Positions 1 through 13,713 of a DNA stretch of 64,000 nt are shown here, piece after piece. Numbering within the stretch: position 1 is the first letter of the stretch; each line of letters begins with the position of its first letter. The DNA is from Paramecium pentaurelia (Eukaryota > Ciliophora > Oligohymenophorea > Peniculida > Parameciidae): contig CAJJDO010000070.1 in assembly GCA_905183005.1 (NCBI GenBank), forward strand, positions 129,828 through 193,827, written 5' to 3'. The notes under the pieces were generated by a model that ran no database searches, was not told where the DNA came from, and was given only the letters and a program-made list of their open reading frames with translations. Position numbers and translations under genes: made by a program.

Positions 1-469
1 ATTTAAAATGATCCAAACCATTTCAATGGTTCATCCCAATAAAGAAATGTAGCTGTTGGGTCAAAAGGTCCAAGTAATTTTGCACATGCTTAAAAGGCTT
101 TAGTGCCTACAACCGAATATATTAAATAAACTTCCTCTGATTCCTTAAACAGTTCATCAATCCTAGCATTAGATTTTGGAGTGCTATAAGAATTAAATGC
201 ATATATTACCTTGTCCAAACTCCGTATTTCATACCTTTATGAATATTATCTAAGCTTGCACTTCTCAATATCAAAAATATTGCTTTTTTTGAAATTGAAT
301 TAAGATTTATTGCTTTATTGAAATCAGACATTTTTGGATATAGGTTTTATATTTAAGCAACACTCATCACAGCTTATAAAACAGGCTCATCAATTGGATA
401 TCCCTAGAAATTTTTAATAAGTGTACCCTTTGTTTGTGGTATTATTTCATTTCTTTATTATTAATACAT
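1..469 (-). CDS. YTH-domain m6A-RNA reader, N-terminal part (runs off the left edge)
   Basis: The gene reads leftward from an ATG at 469 and is cut by the window edge. One 26-nt intron (184-209, gtaata...tatag on the minus strand) must be removed to join MKYGVWT to STPKSNARIDELF. The product then matches the YTH fold: an entry strand (AIFLILRSASLDNIHKGMKY), the YGVWTSTP signature whose tryptophan belongs to the m6A cage, an LDxAF-like helix, and VYLIYSV followed by a WFGSF-like strand. YTH proteins bind N6-methyladenosine in RNA in nucleus or cytoplasm. About 55 residues precede the domain and are Gln-rich, many encoded by TAA. The gene faces away from the PAS-type gene, with about 200 bp between the two starts that must hold both promoters. 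Domain identity is firm; which YTH subfamily it belongs to is unknown because the C-terminus is missing. Confidence 0.8.
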
Positions 470-676
470 AAAAATATTAAATTGATAATTAATTGTAAAT
501 TATTATATTATTAATAATAGAGAAGAACAACAAATGAAATTTAGGTTTTTCAGTAAATAAGATCATCCAATATTTTTATTTTTTTTTAAAGTATCTAATA
601 TCATTTATTTACAAAAGAACTTGTTATTCTCCATTGATTGTATCATTAAAATAAGATTTTTGAATTGGTTTAAAAT

Positions 677-3600
677 ATGAAATGTTCATTTAATTCTTAT
701 TATGTTTTTTAAGTTTTATGTATATATTTAGAAATTAATTCAATAATTCATAAATAAAGCAGAATGTATTTGAAGAAAAAAAAGACAGAAAAAGAGAAAG
801 TGAATTACAAAACCCTATATGCTTCTTTTGTTATTTAAATAAAGATATTTATGGATAATGAGACAGTTCTCATCAATTAAACATTTTAATATATTGTCAT
901 AATACTTTCATCATTTTAGTAATTAAGCTTTGCTTTTGAGAATTACTATTTCTAAAATACAGAGCATAATGGATTCAAGAATTTCTTTTTAGAAATTTCA
1001 ACATTTACAAGACCTTATGTAATATTGATTAAAAATTATGCTGTTTTTTCATTTATTATCCCATTTGTACTTTTACTTTCATATGAGGCCATTATTTTCT
1101 ATATTTTTATATGCTTTGCAAGATGTAAAAAATAAAAAAAAATATCTGAGATTCTTTTAGAATAAAATAGATTATTTTAAATTATACTAAGAATCTACTC
1201 TTATAAATAAGCATTGTTATACTACTTAATTTTTATACCTCAATTAGAATTAGTAACCTCTTCCATTTAATATTATTCATAAGATGAATATATAAATCTA
1301 TTGGCTTTACCAACGGCAGTTATATCTTTTATTTTAATCACTTTGAATATGCTTTTTTACTTATTTTGCATCCAATAATCTAATCACATAAAAGTGAGAA
1401 ATCTAAATATATTATCATAATCATTTAATCATTATTTAAATCCAATCTATTAAATTTTAATTGTATTTTTAAATGAATTTGAAAGGGATGATAAACAATT
1501 AAAATTTTACTTAATTGTTATTATTTTATTAATTAAATCATCATTTAATATTTATAGTATATTTACAACATTTTAAAACATTTATAGAAGATGTATAGTT
1601 GAATTATTCTCAGAATGCTTTTAATTTTCAATGTCTCTAATATTGGTTTTTATTGAATTATCATAATTTAAGTCTTAATATAAAGATTATGAGACTGGTT
1701 TAATTTTGATAATTATTCCACTTGCAACTTCAGTTCCACTAATTATCTATAATAATCTTCATTATAGTATTATTTTAAATAATAATCAAATGATGGCTAG
1801 TTATTTAATGTTATACAAAATTGCTTCGATTATTGATGAATTTGGAGAAATCAAAAATTCCTATTTACATGATAATTAAAAAATTATATAAATTATCTAT
1901 TTTCAGTAAATACATTTAAAACATTGTTCAACACCCAAATGTTTGTGTACTCAACAATAATAATTAACTTTTGAGTAAATTATAAATCTATATTTAAAAG
2001 ATTAAGTTAATAACTTTAATTTAACAATTAATAAAATTAAGCAATAATCAAATAAATAATTATATTTTTTACACTATTTATCTTTGATACATTATTTAGG
2101 ATTAAGTACAAGAGCATTTTAATAATCAAATCTTGTAGTTTATCAAGAAAGTGAAAACTTGTAAAATATTATATATTATATTATTCTAGTTCATCTTAAT
2201 TTAGCAAACTATAAGTTGTTAAAGCTGGAAGTTAGAAAGCTGAATCCAGTAATAGTTTAGACTAATAACATAGTTCTTTATAAAAATCAAAGATTGATAG
2301 CAAACCTGATGAAATGATTCACATAAAGATTTAGAATATGGGATTTATATATAAATAAAGACTAATTTTAATTTAAGAATTAATAAAGAAGACAATGAGT
2401 ACTGGATTAGGTAAATAGAGCAATTAAATATTATCTGATAATCTTGAACATGCTGTTAAATTATTTTTAAAATCAGAAGAAAGCAATAAAAAATTAAAAA
2501 ATAAGATCATCAAAATGATTAATAAAAAAAAGGAATTCTTTATTAATTTAACTTTATTAAATTCTAATTTAAATTTATTTAATGCAGCTAAGTAAATGAT
2601 TATGAAATTAACATAACTTGAAGATGAACTATTAAAATTATATTTCTAATTCCCAAGTATATATATATTATATATTATTTAAAAGGTAGAAAAATGCAAG
2701 CACTCAATACTTTTTATTAGTCAGAAGTAATGAATAATTATTTTTAAGCATACAAATTAGCCACAATAACTTCGATATCTGATGAAAAACTATTTAAAAT
2801 GTAATCTTAAATAAGTTTTGATATGTTTTCTAGTAAATTAGATTATATAATTGTGGGATTTGATGAAAAATCACATAAATTATAAATTAGACAATGTTCC
2901 AATTAAATCCACGAATTTTTTGGATATAATTAGGAAAAATTTAAATTATTTAAAACTATCGATCATCTTCTACCTAATAATTTTGATTCAATCCATTCAA
3001 AATTTGTATAACATTTTTTATCCTCTGGTTATTCAAAATTCTTTCGTTTAATAAATTAGAATTACTGCAGATTTTAAAAGAAATTTATTAAATCTATAGA
3101 TTTTTTTTTTGATATAAATGTAAGTAATTTAGAAGATTTAACATTTGCTTGTTTTTTCTAAAATAAAGATAGCTAAAATGCTTTTATGTTTTGTTGCAAT
3201 AATAACAAAATTTAAAGTATAAGTAAAAACTTTGTGAATAAAATTGGTTATCCAGTTAAGTTAATTAATTCATTAATGGAAACACTTAATAAATAACCAT
3301 TATCAAAAGTCTTTCCTAAATTGTAAATGATTATGGAAATGAATGGCACTAAATTTTCAAATGATAATGATGATTTTGAATAAGATGTAATGGATTATAG
3401 TGAATATTAAATTCATATGATTTTACCAGAGATTGATTGTTTGATTAAAAATTAAAAATATGATTGGGACACAGAATCAAATTGTTAGTAGTTTGTTGTA
3501 GAAGCAGTATTTCACTATAGAAAATTGAAGTAAGATTCATCAAGTAATTATGTTATTGTAGAGATAAGAGAAGCAAAAAGATATTAGAAAACATTTAATA

Positions 3601-6120
3601 CTCCATTGTAAACAGAAAATATTACTCCAACACCTGGAGCATCTTAAACTTAATTTTAAGATGATGATTTTGAAGATATTGAATTTTTTGAATAGGATGA
3701 ATTTTTAGCTAACATACCAAGAGCTTTAGAATTTGAATAATAAGAGAATTAAAATTAAATTATGAATTTCGACCAAGATTAAGATTAATCAGAAAGTGAT
3801 GCTTAATTTGGAAGAAAAGTCTTTTAAAATTAAAAAAATTAAAATTAATCATTTTATCCAAATGTTTCTTTGATGAGTCCTAAAGATGCAGGTTAAAAAT
3901 TGATAGATGCAAAATTTATTGAAGGAGGATTATATGAAAATAATAGTAGAAGAAATTAAAATGCTAGATAACAATTTTTTTCAGCTGTTGATTAAAAAGA
4001 TGTATCATCTAATGCAGAAGAGGAAAGTATAGATGAAAATGATGATGAAATAAAAAATTAAAATTAAATAGATAAATTATAATTAGATGATATTGATTAA
4101 GAGTTATAAGAAAATATAAAAATGTAAATGTAATTAGAAGAATAGGATCAAAATGTTGTTTAGGTTGATGATATGGGATCTTAAGTAAGTTCAGTTGCAG
4201 CTTTTAAAAAGTCAAAATATTCTAAAAAATATGATTTGATTTAGAAATTGATTACTTCTGAAAAATTCTCAAGATATTATTATTTAGCTAGAACATTTTT
4301 AATAGTATTATTTTTACTTTTTATTGTATTTTCAATTGTTTAAATAATATTTTCATCTGATGATTTGAATAGATTTTTATAAGAATTAGATATGGTTTAA
4401 ATAAAATCTAATATTGTTGCACCAATTGATAATTACATTGTTGCTTAAAATGCTGTGATGTTTTATGCAATATTGAATATGATTGGTATGATGAATGCCT
4501 CAACAGCAGCTTTAAAATTAGAATATGCAAAAAATGATATAACATATAATTATGAAGAATTAAAGTCTAGTTACATAAAACAATTATCAAATTAATATTT
4601 AAATCCATTTTTTAGGATAAAAATTTCACTATAATGTAATCTGAATAAACAACTACATCAAATAGAAATGTATCTGCAAGAGAGGCAATCTACCTTTCTT
4701 TAGAAGCAGCTTATTAATTTGTATTGTTGGATTATTTAAACATTTTTACTTCCTTAGATCCAACTTCAGGCTTTTTTGTTTATTTATTTGGAAATTATCA
4801 GACTTTTTATGATTAATTAACAATAGTAAATTAGGATATGTTATCTTATTCTGTTTAAAGATCTGTAACAGTTAAAGAAAAATGGTTGTCATTAATGATT
4901 CCAATTTTGATTATAGGATTTTTATTATTGTTAATTGTTGTAAGATTTCACAACTAATATTTATAATAATATGATCAATTTATATAACTGTTTTCAATGT
5001 TAGAAATAGTGTGGATATAAAGAGATATTGATAGATACAAAGGCATATCTGCTTTAGTAATTAAAGATTCAGATGTTTTATTTAAATATCAATTTGATAT
5101 TGATTTGAAAGAGAAGTTCCTAGCTGCTGAAGATATAAGAAAAGAGAAAATAGCTTAAAATTAGAAAGGGCATAAATAGAAATAAAAAGTCACAAATCTA
5201 AACTTTAATTAGAAAACTACAAAACTACCATCTTTAATAATATATTCAACAATATATGCTTTGTGTTTTGGATTATGTTTCATATCAACTTCTTTGGGGG
5301 AATCATATTTTTCCAAATATCCAGATACTACACATTTCTTTAACACTTTGTGTGATGTCAGTATTGCATCAACTGGTGTGTTTAGTTTAAGGTAAATCAT
5401 ATATGTAGTATCAGATAAAAATTAATAAGCCTTTTTTTTTATCAAAGATACTACCTATTTTATTTAAATATTTTTTGAACATATTGATACTATTAATGAA
5501 TTTCTAGCATAAATGTCAGAATTTGATCCATCTACTTTGATAACATCAGAGGCATTTATAAATAAGATAGAATAACTAATGTAAAATGATGTTTGTGAAT
5601 TTCTTCCAGAAGTAAATATTCAACTGATATTTGTAATTAGTTTAAAATAGAAAGTGCATAAATGCATTGCGATTCTGTCTATGATGGAGTTGTTAGAAGA
5701 GGTTTTCAACTAGCTTTAAATACTGTAAGAAATGAATTACTAAATGAATACAAAAATTCTTAAAACTTTAGTATTTAATAATATTCTCTTAATGAACAAC
5801 TTGAAATAGGACTCATAAATTATGATGCTGTTTCTAATATCAAATTACAATTTTAAGATGAATTAGTTCATTTTACTTATAATCTGATTGATTAAATATT
5901 GGTACATAATTTGATAAAATTTTAGATTATTAACATTTGTGCAATCATTTTTTATTTAATTTCTATTGGGATGATTTATAAAGTTATTACATCAATCTAC
6001 TACCAAGAATTTAAATTGGTGCTTAAGTTTATTTTACTTATACCTTAGACTTCTTTGTTCTTAGATAATCAATTAGATAGAACTATAAAATAAATAATTA
6101 TTAAGCATAATTTAGCTTGA
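677..6120 (+). CDS. Large multi-membrane protein with PAS-like region; one frame break
   Basis: About 1,780 codons once three introns are removed (2161-2189, 2686-2720, 5612-5640). The first 400 residues hold many hydrophobic segments. They are followed by a His/Cys patch (HCSTPKCLC), a Lys-rich linker, then a PAS-like segment around 2840-3300 with HEFFGYNQEKF and a following HLLPNNFDSIHSKFV. A long Asp/Glu/Gln/Asn-rich region follows, then further membrane helices near 4.28, 4.90 and 5.93 kb. The order (polytopic N-terminus, PAS, acidic linker, more helices) suggests a ciliate membrane sensor, but no ligand or output domain is visible. The frame slips by one base in a run of six T at 4608-4613; both sides are clearly coding and no GT...AG intron of suitable length bridges them. 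It is either a one-base assembly error or a genuine lesion. The start at 677 is the first in-frame ATG; 764 is an alternative. Confidence 0.7.
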
Positions 6121-6793
6121 AATATTTGGTTATAAATTAATTTAAATTTAAATAACAATTATATTATTGTAATCATTCTTTAATATTTTTCTAAGGAGTT
6201 AGTATTAATAATTTATAATTCTGATTTTTCTACTTAACATATTGAAAATGCTATCTTTGTATGTACCTAGAATAGTCTGTTTCTTATAAAATAAAAATTT
6301 TGATTAGAAAGCAAATACTCTAAATCAATTGATATTATGTGAATAATCATTTTTACATTATTTTCATATAATAAGTCATGAATATACTTAATATTCCTTT
6401 TTAATCATTATAATTAAAAATGAAGTCAGTAGATATAAAGATTTTGCTTGCAACTTTAGCATCAACTGCTAATAATGTATCATTAAATAATTATAGATCA
6501 AATTATGATGGCTCTTGTTAAACTTAATCGAGCTCTTTAACTTCTTTATAAATTAACAATTTTCTTCTTATTTTAGTTTTATTTCCATCATAAAAATTCT
6601 AATATATTATAAGTTAAGCTTGAAACTTGCATCATCTTTTTTATTTAATTTTGTATTTAAAAAAAATAGAAATTGCATATAGACTGATCATTAAATATAC
6701 ATATTTGACAATGTCTCACTTTTTTAAATAGTAACTGATCTTAATTTAAACAGACTTTGTTTAATATTACAAATTATTTTATTTTATTTTATA
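6121..6793. other. Intergenic spacer with a possible 67-codon ORF
   Basis: Very AT-rich spacer between two head-to-tail genes. A plus-strand frame at 6420-6623 starts MKSVDIKILLATLAS and contains one hydrophobic stretch, but with a single stop codon in this code such frames arise readily by chance, so it is not called. The 3' half must carry the Ca2+-channel promoter; no recognisable element was found. Confidence 0.35.
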
Positions 6794-9700
6794 ATGAGCC
6801 AAAATGAAGAAAATGATAAAATTTCTGAGGAATCAGAATAAAAAGATAATTCTTCAGAAGATGAGGCAGAAGAGAAAGAAAATTAATAGAGGGAAGAACA
6901 TTTTGGAAGAGATGAACATGATGTAATTAAGGTTCATAAATCACCAACATAAGTGAAAAGATAAGTCTTAAAAAGAAAGAGTACAATGAAGGCTGAGGAC
7001 ATGTTTGGCATGAATTTCTTTAAATTCTAATATTATGTAAATTAAGAAGATTTGGGGATTCGCAAAAAACCTTAGAACTCCTAATCAGGTGACAGACTAG
7101 AAGAACATAATTTCTATATGCATGAAAAGAAATATAGTTTTGGTAAAAATTCATTGTACATTTTGAATGAATCAAACATAATTAGAAAGTATTGTGTTTG
7201 GATTGTAACTTGGCACTGGTTTGATAAAGTTATTACTCTAATTATAGTTCTGAACACTATTTCTTTGGCAATGTAGAATTATGATTTTAGAGTAAATGGA
7301 ACTTCAAATCAATCCGAATTAACATATGTTAGAAATTAAATGGAATACTTTTTTACAGCTGTATTTTTATTAGAATTCATTCTAAAAATATTAGCTATGG
7401 GATTTCTTTTTGAAAGACATACATACTTAAGAGATGGTTGGAATGTTTTAGATTTTGCAGTAGTGGGAACAAGTATTCTCTCTTTGGTTGGTAGTTTTAA
7501 TCTAAGTGCTATTAGAACCATCAGAATTTTAAGACCATTGAGATCTATTAAATCTGTTCCTGGTCTTAGAATTTTAGTGGCTTCTTTATTGGATTCCTTA
7601 CCTAATTTAGGTAATGTTTTAGTTTTTCTGTTGTATCTGTTAGTTATCTTTGGAATATTAGGATTGTAATTATTTGCAGGTGCTTATGAAAATAGATGTA
7701 GATTTACATAATTTCCAGTAAATGGAACTTGGCCAGCAGATCCATTAATAACTCATTTATGTAGTTCAGATTCAGATTGTCCTGAGAATGAGTATTGTGG
7801 CAATCCTATCAATTACAATCTTCCTAATTAAGACATTCCCATCCCTGAATTAAATTACTCTTATACTACTTTTGATAATATATTAACTGCCACTTTTACT
7901 ATCTTTTAAGCTCTCACTACTGAAGGATGGTCTACAATTGTTACATAATTAATTGATGCTGTTAATCCAATTTTGGTTTATGTTTATTTTAATTTATTAA
8001 TTATAATAGGATCATTTTTTACAATAAATCTTATTCTAGCTGTTATTAATGATTCATTTTTAAAAAATCAATCAGAGAGAAGATAAGAATTATTGAAAGA
8101 GGAGCAACAAAGAAAACAATAGAGAAAAGAAAAGAAATAAAAAGAACGATAGAATGCTCAAATACATCCAACTTAAAACATAGCTGATTTAGTACCATCA
8201 GATGATTCTGATTCAGATGAAGAAGCTTAAAAGAAAAAAGAAGAAATAATAAAATAAGTCTTGAAACCAAGCAAATTTTAAGGAAGAGCAGAACAATTAA
8301 AGATATTATAAGATCAATTTAATAGAAAAGTTAAAAAGGAGAAATAATAAATTAATTTTTTTGATCCATCTTTATACACTTTAGATGTAAATGATGATAA
8401 AGGAACTAATTTTGATACTAAATTCAAATAATTTTTTTTAAGATTTATAGAATCCCTTTTTTTCACTATAATAGTCAATTGTATTATAGCTGCTAATACT
8501 GTAGTATTGGCTTTGGATAGATATCCTCAACCACAATCAGAAATTATAATATTATCATATCTAAATTTGGCTTTTACTTTATTCTTTGTTATGGAAATGA
8601 TCTTGAAATTTTTTGCCTTAGGAATAACTGAATATTTCAAAGATTATATGAATATATTTGATGCTATTATTGTAGCAATTTCTTTAGTTGAATAAGTATT
8701 AGACCTTGCTGAAATATCTGTATCTGGAGGATCAATAACGGCTGTTTCAGCTTTTAGAACTTTGAGAGTTTTCAGAATATTCAAATTAGCAAGATCTTGG
8801 AATTCTTTAAGGGAAATTCTTATAGCAATAGCAACAACATTAGAAGCTATCAGTTTTTTTACTATGTTATTACTTTTATTCATGGTTATAGCATCATTGG
8901 TTGGTATGGAATTATTTGCATACAATATTCCAGATGTTAGATTAAATTTCAATACATTCTTTGATGCTATGATTACTATATTTGCATTATTAACATCAGA
9001 ATCATGGAATATCTAAACTTATTTATATATGTATAAATCAGATTAATGGTGGCCATTAATATTTTTTATTAGTGTAGTGATTATGGGAAATTTAATTCTC
9101 TTAAAATTATTTATAGCAATATTAATATATAATTTTGGATAAAAATCAATAGAAACTGAAAAGAAATTATAAGATAAAATGAGAAAATTGAATTTTCAAT
9201 AATTGGTTGAATAATTTAGATCATCTATAAAAGTATTTGATCCTGAAGAAAAAATTAAACATAAATCTCCAAAACCTGAAGAAGTACATCCAGAACATTA
9301 AAAGAAATTAAAAATAAATTAAAATTATATTGGATAACATTAAAATTCAGATGTTGCTTGTTTCTTTTTAGCAAAATATGATCAGGCCAGATTTGAAGTG
9401 AGAAAAGAAACAAAATAAAAAAAATTGATTAAAAGGTTTTTTGATACTGCTGAGATAGTTGATCCAGAAGAGATTAGTGATGATTCTTCAGGTGATGAAG
9501 AATATATAAAATAAATGGAACAAAAAATGTAATTTCAAAGTTAAGGACCTTTAACATTTTAAGATGGATATTAACCATAAATTTCACTTCATCAATCTTC
9601 TTAATAACCTGATAAGAAAAGTAGTGTTTTCAGTAAACATGAAACTTCTTCTGCTTAAGATCATTTAGAAGGAGTTCTCATAGTAGGTACTTCACTATTT

Positions 9701-12131
9701 ATTTTTGATTAATAATCTAAAATAAGAAGATTTGCTTTTAGATTTATCAACAAATCATAAGTTGTTGGATTTATTATTCTTATGATATTGGTTTCTTCTG
9801 TTCTTCTTGCATTAGATGATCCTTTAGAAGAAAGTAATTCAGAAGTATTAAAAGAAATAGATTTAGTTGTTACAATTATATTTACAGCTGAATCATTATT
9901 AAAAATCTTAGCCTATGGATTTCTAATTAATGGAGAATTTAGTTATATGAGAGATTATGCTAATGTATTGGATTTCATTGTTATAATATTTAGTTGGGTA
10001 AGTATATTTTCTGATGCAAATCTATAAATATTTAAAATTCTAAGAATTTTTAGAGTTTTGCGTCCTTTAAGATTAGTTTCAAGAAGTGATAGTTTAAAAA
10101 TTGCAATTAATGCTTTGATACTTAGTTTATCGAAGATTTTCAATCTAATATTAGTTAGTTTAGTTTTTTATGGAATGTTTGGTATATTTGGTACCAATTT
10201 TTTTAAAGGAGCCTTTTACTCTTGTGATATTAGTAAGGTTGGTGAATATCAAATAATAGGAAAGTATGATTGTTTTGATTATGGAGGTAATTGGGTTAAT
10301 GCAGATTATAATTTTGATAATGCTCTTAATTCAATTAGTTCATTATTTGTAATTTCAACAACTGAAGGATGGCTTGAATAAATGTATTAAGGAATTGATA
10401 GTGTTGGTATTGATTTATAACCAATACATAATTATAATATGTATTGGTCTCTATTTTATATTGGATTTGTAATTATTGGATCATTTTTTGTGATGAATTT
10501 ATTTGCTGGTGTTGTTTTAGATGCCTTCAATTCTGAAACAGATAAATTACGTGGATATTTTTATATGACTCTTGAATAATAAGAATGGGTAGATATAAAA
10601 GAAAGAATTTACTATGCTAAACCATAAATTAATTAAAGAATGAGTGATTAATGGTTTAGAGCCAAAATGTTTTAAATAATAAATCATAAATACTTTGATT
10701 CCATGATCTTCTTTCTAATTACAATTAATACTATATTGTTTATGTTACAATTCGTAAGATAACCTGATATATTAGATACTATTATATCATATTCCAATTT
10801 AGGATTTCTATGTATATTCACAACTGAAATGCTAATCAAATTAATTGCATTAGGATGGTAATATTTTGCAGAGCCATTCAATCGATTTGATTTTGTTGTA
10901 GTTATCTTAAGTATTGCAGGATCTGTCTTAGAATAAATGTCAATATTAACAGCTTTTGGTACTGTAATAAGTGTTTTTCGATCTTTCAGAATAGTTAGAA
11001 TCATGAGATTAATTAGATCAGCAAGAAGTCTTAAAGCTATTTTTGAAACATTCTTCCTAACTGTAAGTTAATTAGCAAATATTGGTGGGCTATTATCAAT
11101 CATTTTATTTATGTTTGCTGTCTTGGGAATAAATCTATTTCCATATGTAAAATGGTCAAGTAATGGTTTAACTGATTCTATCAATTTTTCTACTTTGGGT
11201 AAAGCATTTTTTACTTTATTTAAATGCAGTACAGGTGAATAATGGGATTAGGTTTAGGCAGATTTAGTGAGATAAATGACACCTAATAATGTATGTTTCT
11301 CTGAAAATTTATTGATTGATTATTAATTACATGGTTTTAATGGTTGTGGATTTTGGTATGGAGTTGCTTATATGGTGAGTTTTTAGATGATATTTGCAAT
11401 GATTATGCTTAATTTATTTGTTGCCATTATTGTGTAAGGATACGAAATTATATAGAAAGATGAAGCTTCTTCTATATCTACTAATCATATACAGGCATTT
11501 ATTGAAGTTTGGAAGTTTTATGATTAAACTGGTAGTGGATTGATAAGAGCATTAGATTTGGATCGTTTTATGGTCAAATTGCCTAAACCTTTGGGAGTAA
11601 TTAATAATATATAATTATTTAGTGGAAAGGATTATTACTAACTCAAATGGAGAAAAGAAAATTTATAAATTAATATCGATTACCAGTCTATATCAAAAAC
11701 CAAACAGCTATGTATTTCTTTTATGATGTTCTTGAGATACTGTCTCATAACATCTTAACAAGGAAATATGGTGATGATACAGAGTAAGATCAATACAATA
11801 TTTTTATTTTAGATTAGATCCAAAAAAATTAGTGAAAGCAACTAAAGATTTGATTAAGAAGAGGTTGTAATTGATTGAGTAATTGAAAAATGCTAAGACT
11901 TGTGCTTGGACAAGCGAGGATATTAATAGTGCTTTCATTATAATGAGGAGAATGAAATGGAAACTTGATGAATTGAAGGAAAAAAGAAAGAATGAAGTTC
12001 ATGTTTTAAGAGACCTTTCAAGTGGTGCCCATAGTAGTGAACAGGACAATTCTCCCGATTAAACCTAGAGACCTAGTTAATTCAATACTTAAGGACTTAC
12101 TTCTGGTCATTAAATGCATATAGATATTTGA
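6794..12131 (+). CDS. Four-domain voltage-gated Ca2+ channel alpha-1 subunit
   Basis: 1,760 aa after removing introns 11597-11622 (26 nt) and 11784-11812 (29 nt). Four repeats of S1-S6 are visible. The S4 helices carry regularly spaced basic residues: RTIRILRPLRSIK (I), FRTLRVFRIFKLAR (II), KILRIFRVLRPLR (III), FRSFRIVRIMRLIR (IV). The pore loops read TTEGW, TSESW, TTEGW and TGEQW, so all four filter positions are glutamate, the pattern of Ca2+-selective Cav channels. After IVS6 comes an EF-hand-like segment (YDQTGSGLIRALDLDRF), then a pre-IQ region and an IQ-like helix with IM in place of IQ. It is shorter than animal Cav (about 2,000-2,400 aa), with short loops rich in Lys/Glu. In Paramecium, channels of this class sit in the ciliary membrane and drive the Ca2+ action potential of the avoiding reaction; that role is inferred here. 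It converges with the next gene, 31 bp between stops. Confidence 0.95.
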
Positions 12132-12162
12132 CTTTATTTTCATTATTTAAAATAATAAAGAG

Positions 12163-13713
12163 TCAATGTTTATATACTTTAAGTTTCATAACATTTGGAC
12201 TTAAGGATATATAATTTTTCTATGTTTAAAAGTGCTTTGAATTATTGTTATCCTAAAATTGGAAATTTTAATTATAATGTTGATTTGATTTAACTATTGT
12301 TCTCTAACTGTTATATGTTTTAAGAGTTAGGAATTATTTTCCTTAATTTTTCATAGCTGGACTACTGCTTCTAAAAGTTATAAAAGGATTATTTGGCTGA
12401 TCATCATTATGATAAAAGTGACTACTACTTCCGAATTATCTAGTTATAGTATCTTTCAAGGATGAAATATTTTATCTTTGACTGTCTTTTAATCCTCTAT
12501 GAGACTTAAGGAAAATTTAGAATAAACTATTAAATTTAGGGATAGTAGATGTTAATCCTAATTTTCTTTTGGATTGCTCTATCATTGTATCCATTTTTTA
12601 TTTGATCAATTAATTTCTACTTTTATAATTTTAATTTTTAGATTCTTTATTTCTACAACTTTTTATACATTCTTCCTAAATCTCATTATCCTAGTCACAT
12701 TAAGTTTTTATTTGAAAATATCTAGGATACTTAAGATGAGTATTTTATTCTTAATGAACTTTAAAATTGACATAACAATTAATTTCTTACATATGTTTTT
12801 CCAAATCCTCTGTATGTCCTTCGAATATTTTTTCAATCAAAGATGTTCTGTGTATTTTGTAGATTTGTCCCTTAGGACTATGACAAATAATCTAGTATTC
12901 GTATGGAATTTTATTAAAGAGATGATAAAACCCAAATACTTGTAATTCTCCAATCTCAAATAACTAAAATGAAGTGGATATTAATTACAATTAAAGGATG
13001 AGATTTATTCATTTATTTACGTACTTAAAATAAGCCAGCTTTTACAATAAGGAAGCTATCTGATTTATCTCCTTCTTACAATACAATCTAATTTTTTTCA
13101 TATTCATATAGAAATGAATTCAAATAAATCTAAGTTAATTAAGTTCTATTTAGTTGATTAAATATTGAAATCTAAGCAAAATAATCTATATTCTGAATAA
13201 TAATTATTATTATTTTTACTTATTCGATCTTTTTTGTTTACTCATAATGCAAAATATATTGAAACTACTGTTTATCAAGAACAGCAAAGTAACAATTATT
13301 TACACAACGAATAGTAGCTAATCTTGGTTATCTATGAATAAGAGCTAATTCTCCAAATGATTCTCCTTGTCTCAGAATTCTTACAGATTCTAATTCATCA
13401 TAACCTCTTCTCTTAATCAATACTTCTACATGACCATCAAGAATCACATAAAATTTTGTGCCAATCGAATCTGTATTATTAATTGAGTCTCCATACCAAC
13501 ATGAAAAACAATATCGGTTGCTTAGAACCGCTCTAAAAACATGTGTTTACAACATTCACGATGAATTGTCAATCCATTCTCTTAATTGTAATATTATTTA
13601 AAAAAAGGAAGTTCTTATGTAAAGTGAACTAATAGATCAATTTCAACTTTGCATCTATGTTTTGGTTATTTTTTCAATAAATTCAATGCTTCAACTAAGT
13701 GATCTTCAAGCAT
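12163..13713 (-). CDS. Cyclic-nucleotide-binding domain protein
   Basis: 490 aa once introns 12964-12988, 13193-13219 and 13471-13496 are spliced; the total is then an exact multiple of three. The N-terminal half is a cyclic-nucleotide-binding fold: LPFFKQY, a helix ending in ERF, GTKFYVILDGHVEVLIKR, and a complete phosphate-binding cassette GESFGELALIHRQPRLATI, with the Glu that contacts the ribose and the Arg that contacts the phosphate. A second, weaker CNB half follows (IVLQEGDKSDSFLIVKAG). The C-terminal 200 residues are basic, Ser/Asn/Gln-rich and without recognisable domain. It has no kinase-inhibitor motif of PKA regulatory subunits, so a general ciliate cAMP/cGMP sensor is the safest reading. 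It diverges from the SAC phosphatase gene across an 890-bp spacer. Confidence 0.85.

Noticed and set aside
12574..12945. Plus-strand hydrophobic 123-codon ORF
   Set aside because: It is antisense to the C-terminal half of the cyclic-nucleotide-binding gene, whose spliced frame is complete and domain-bearing.
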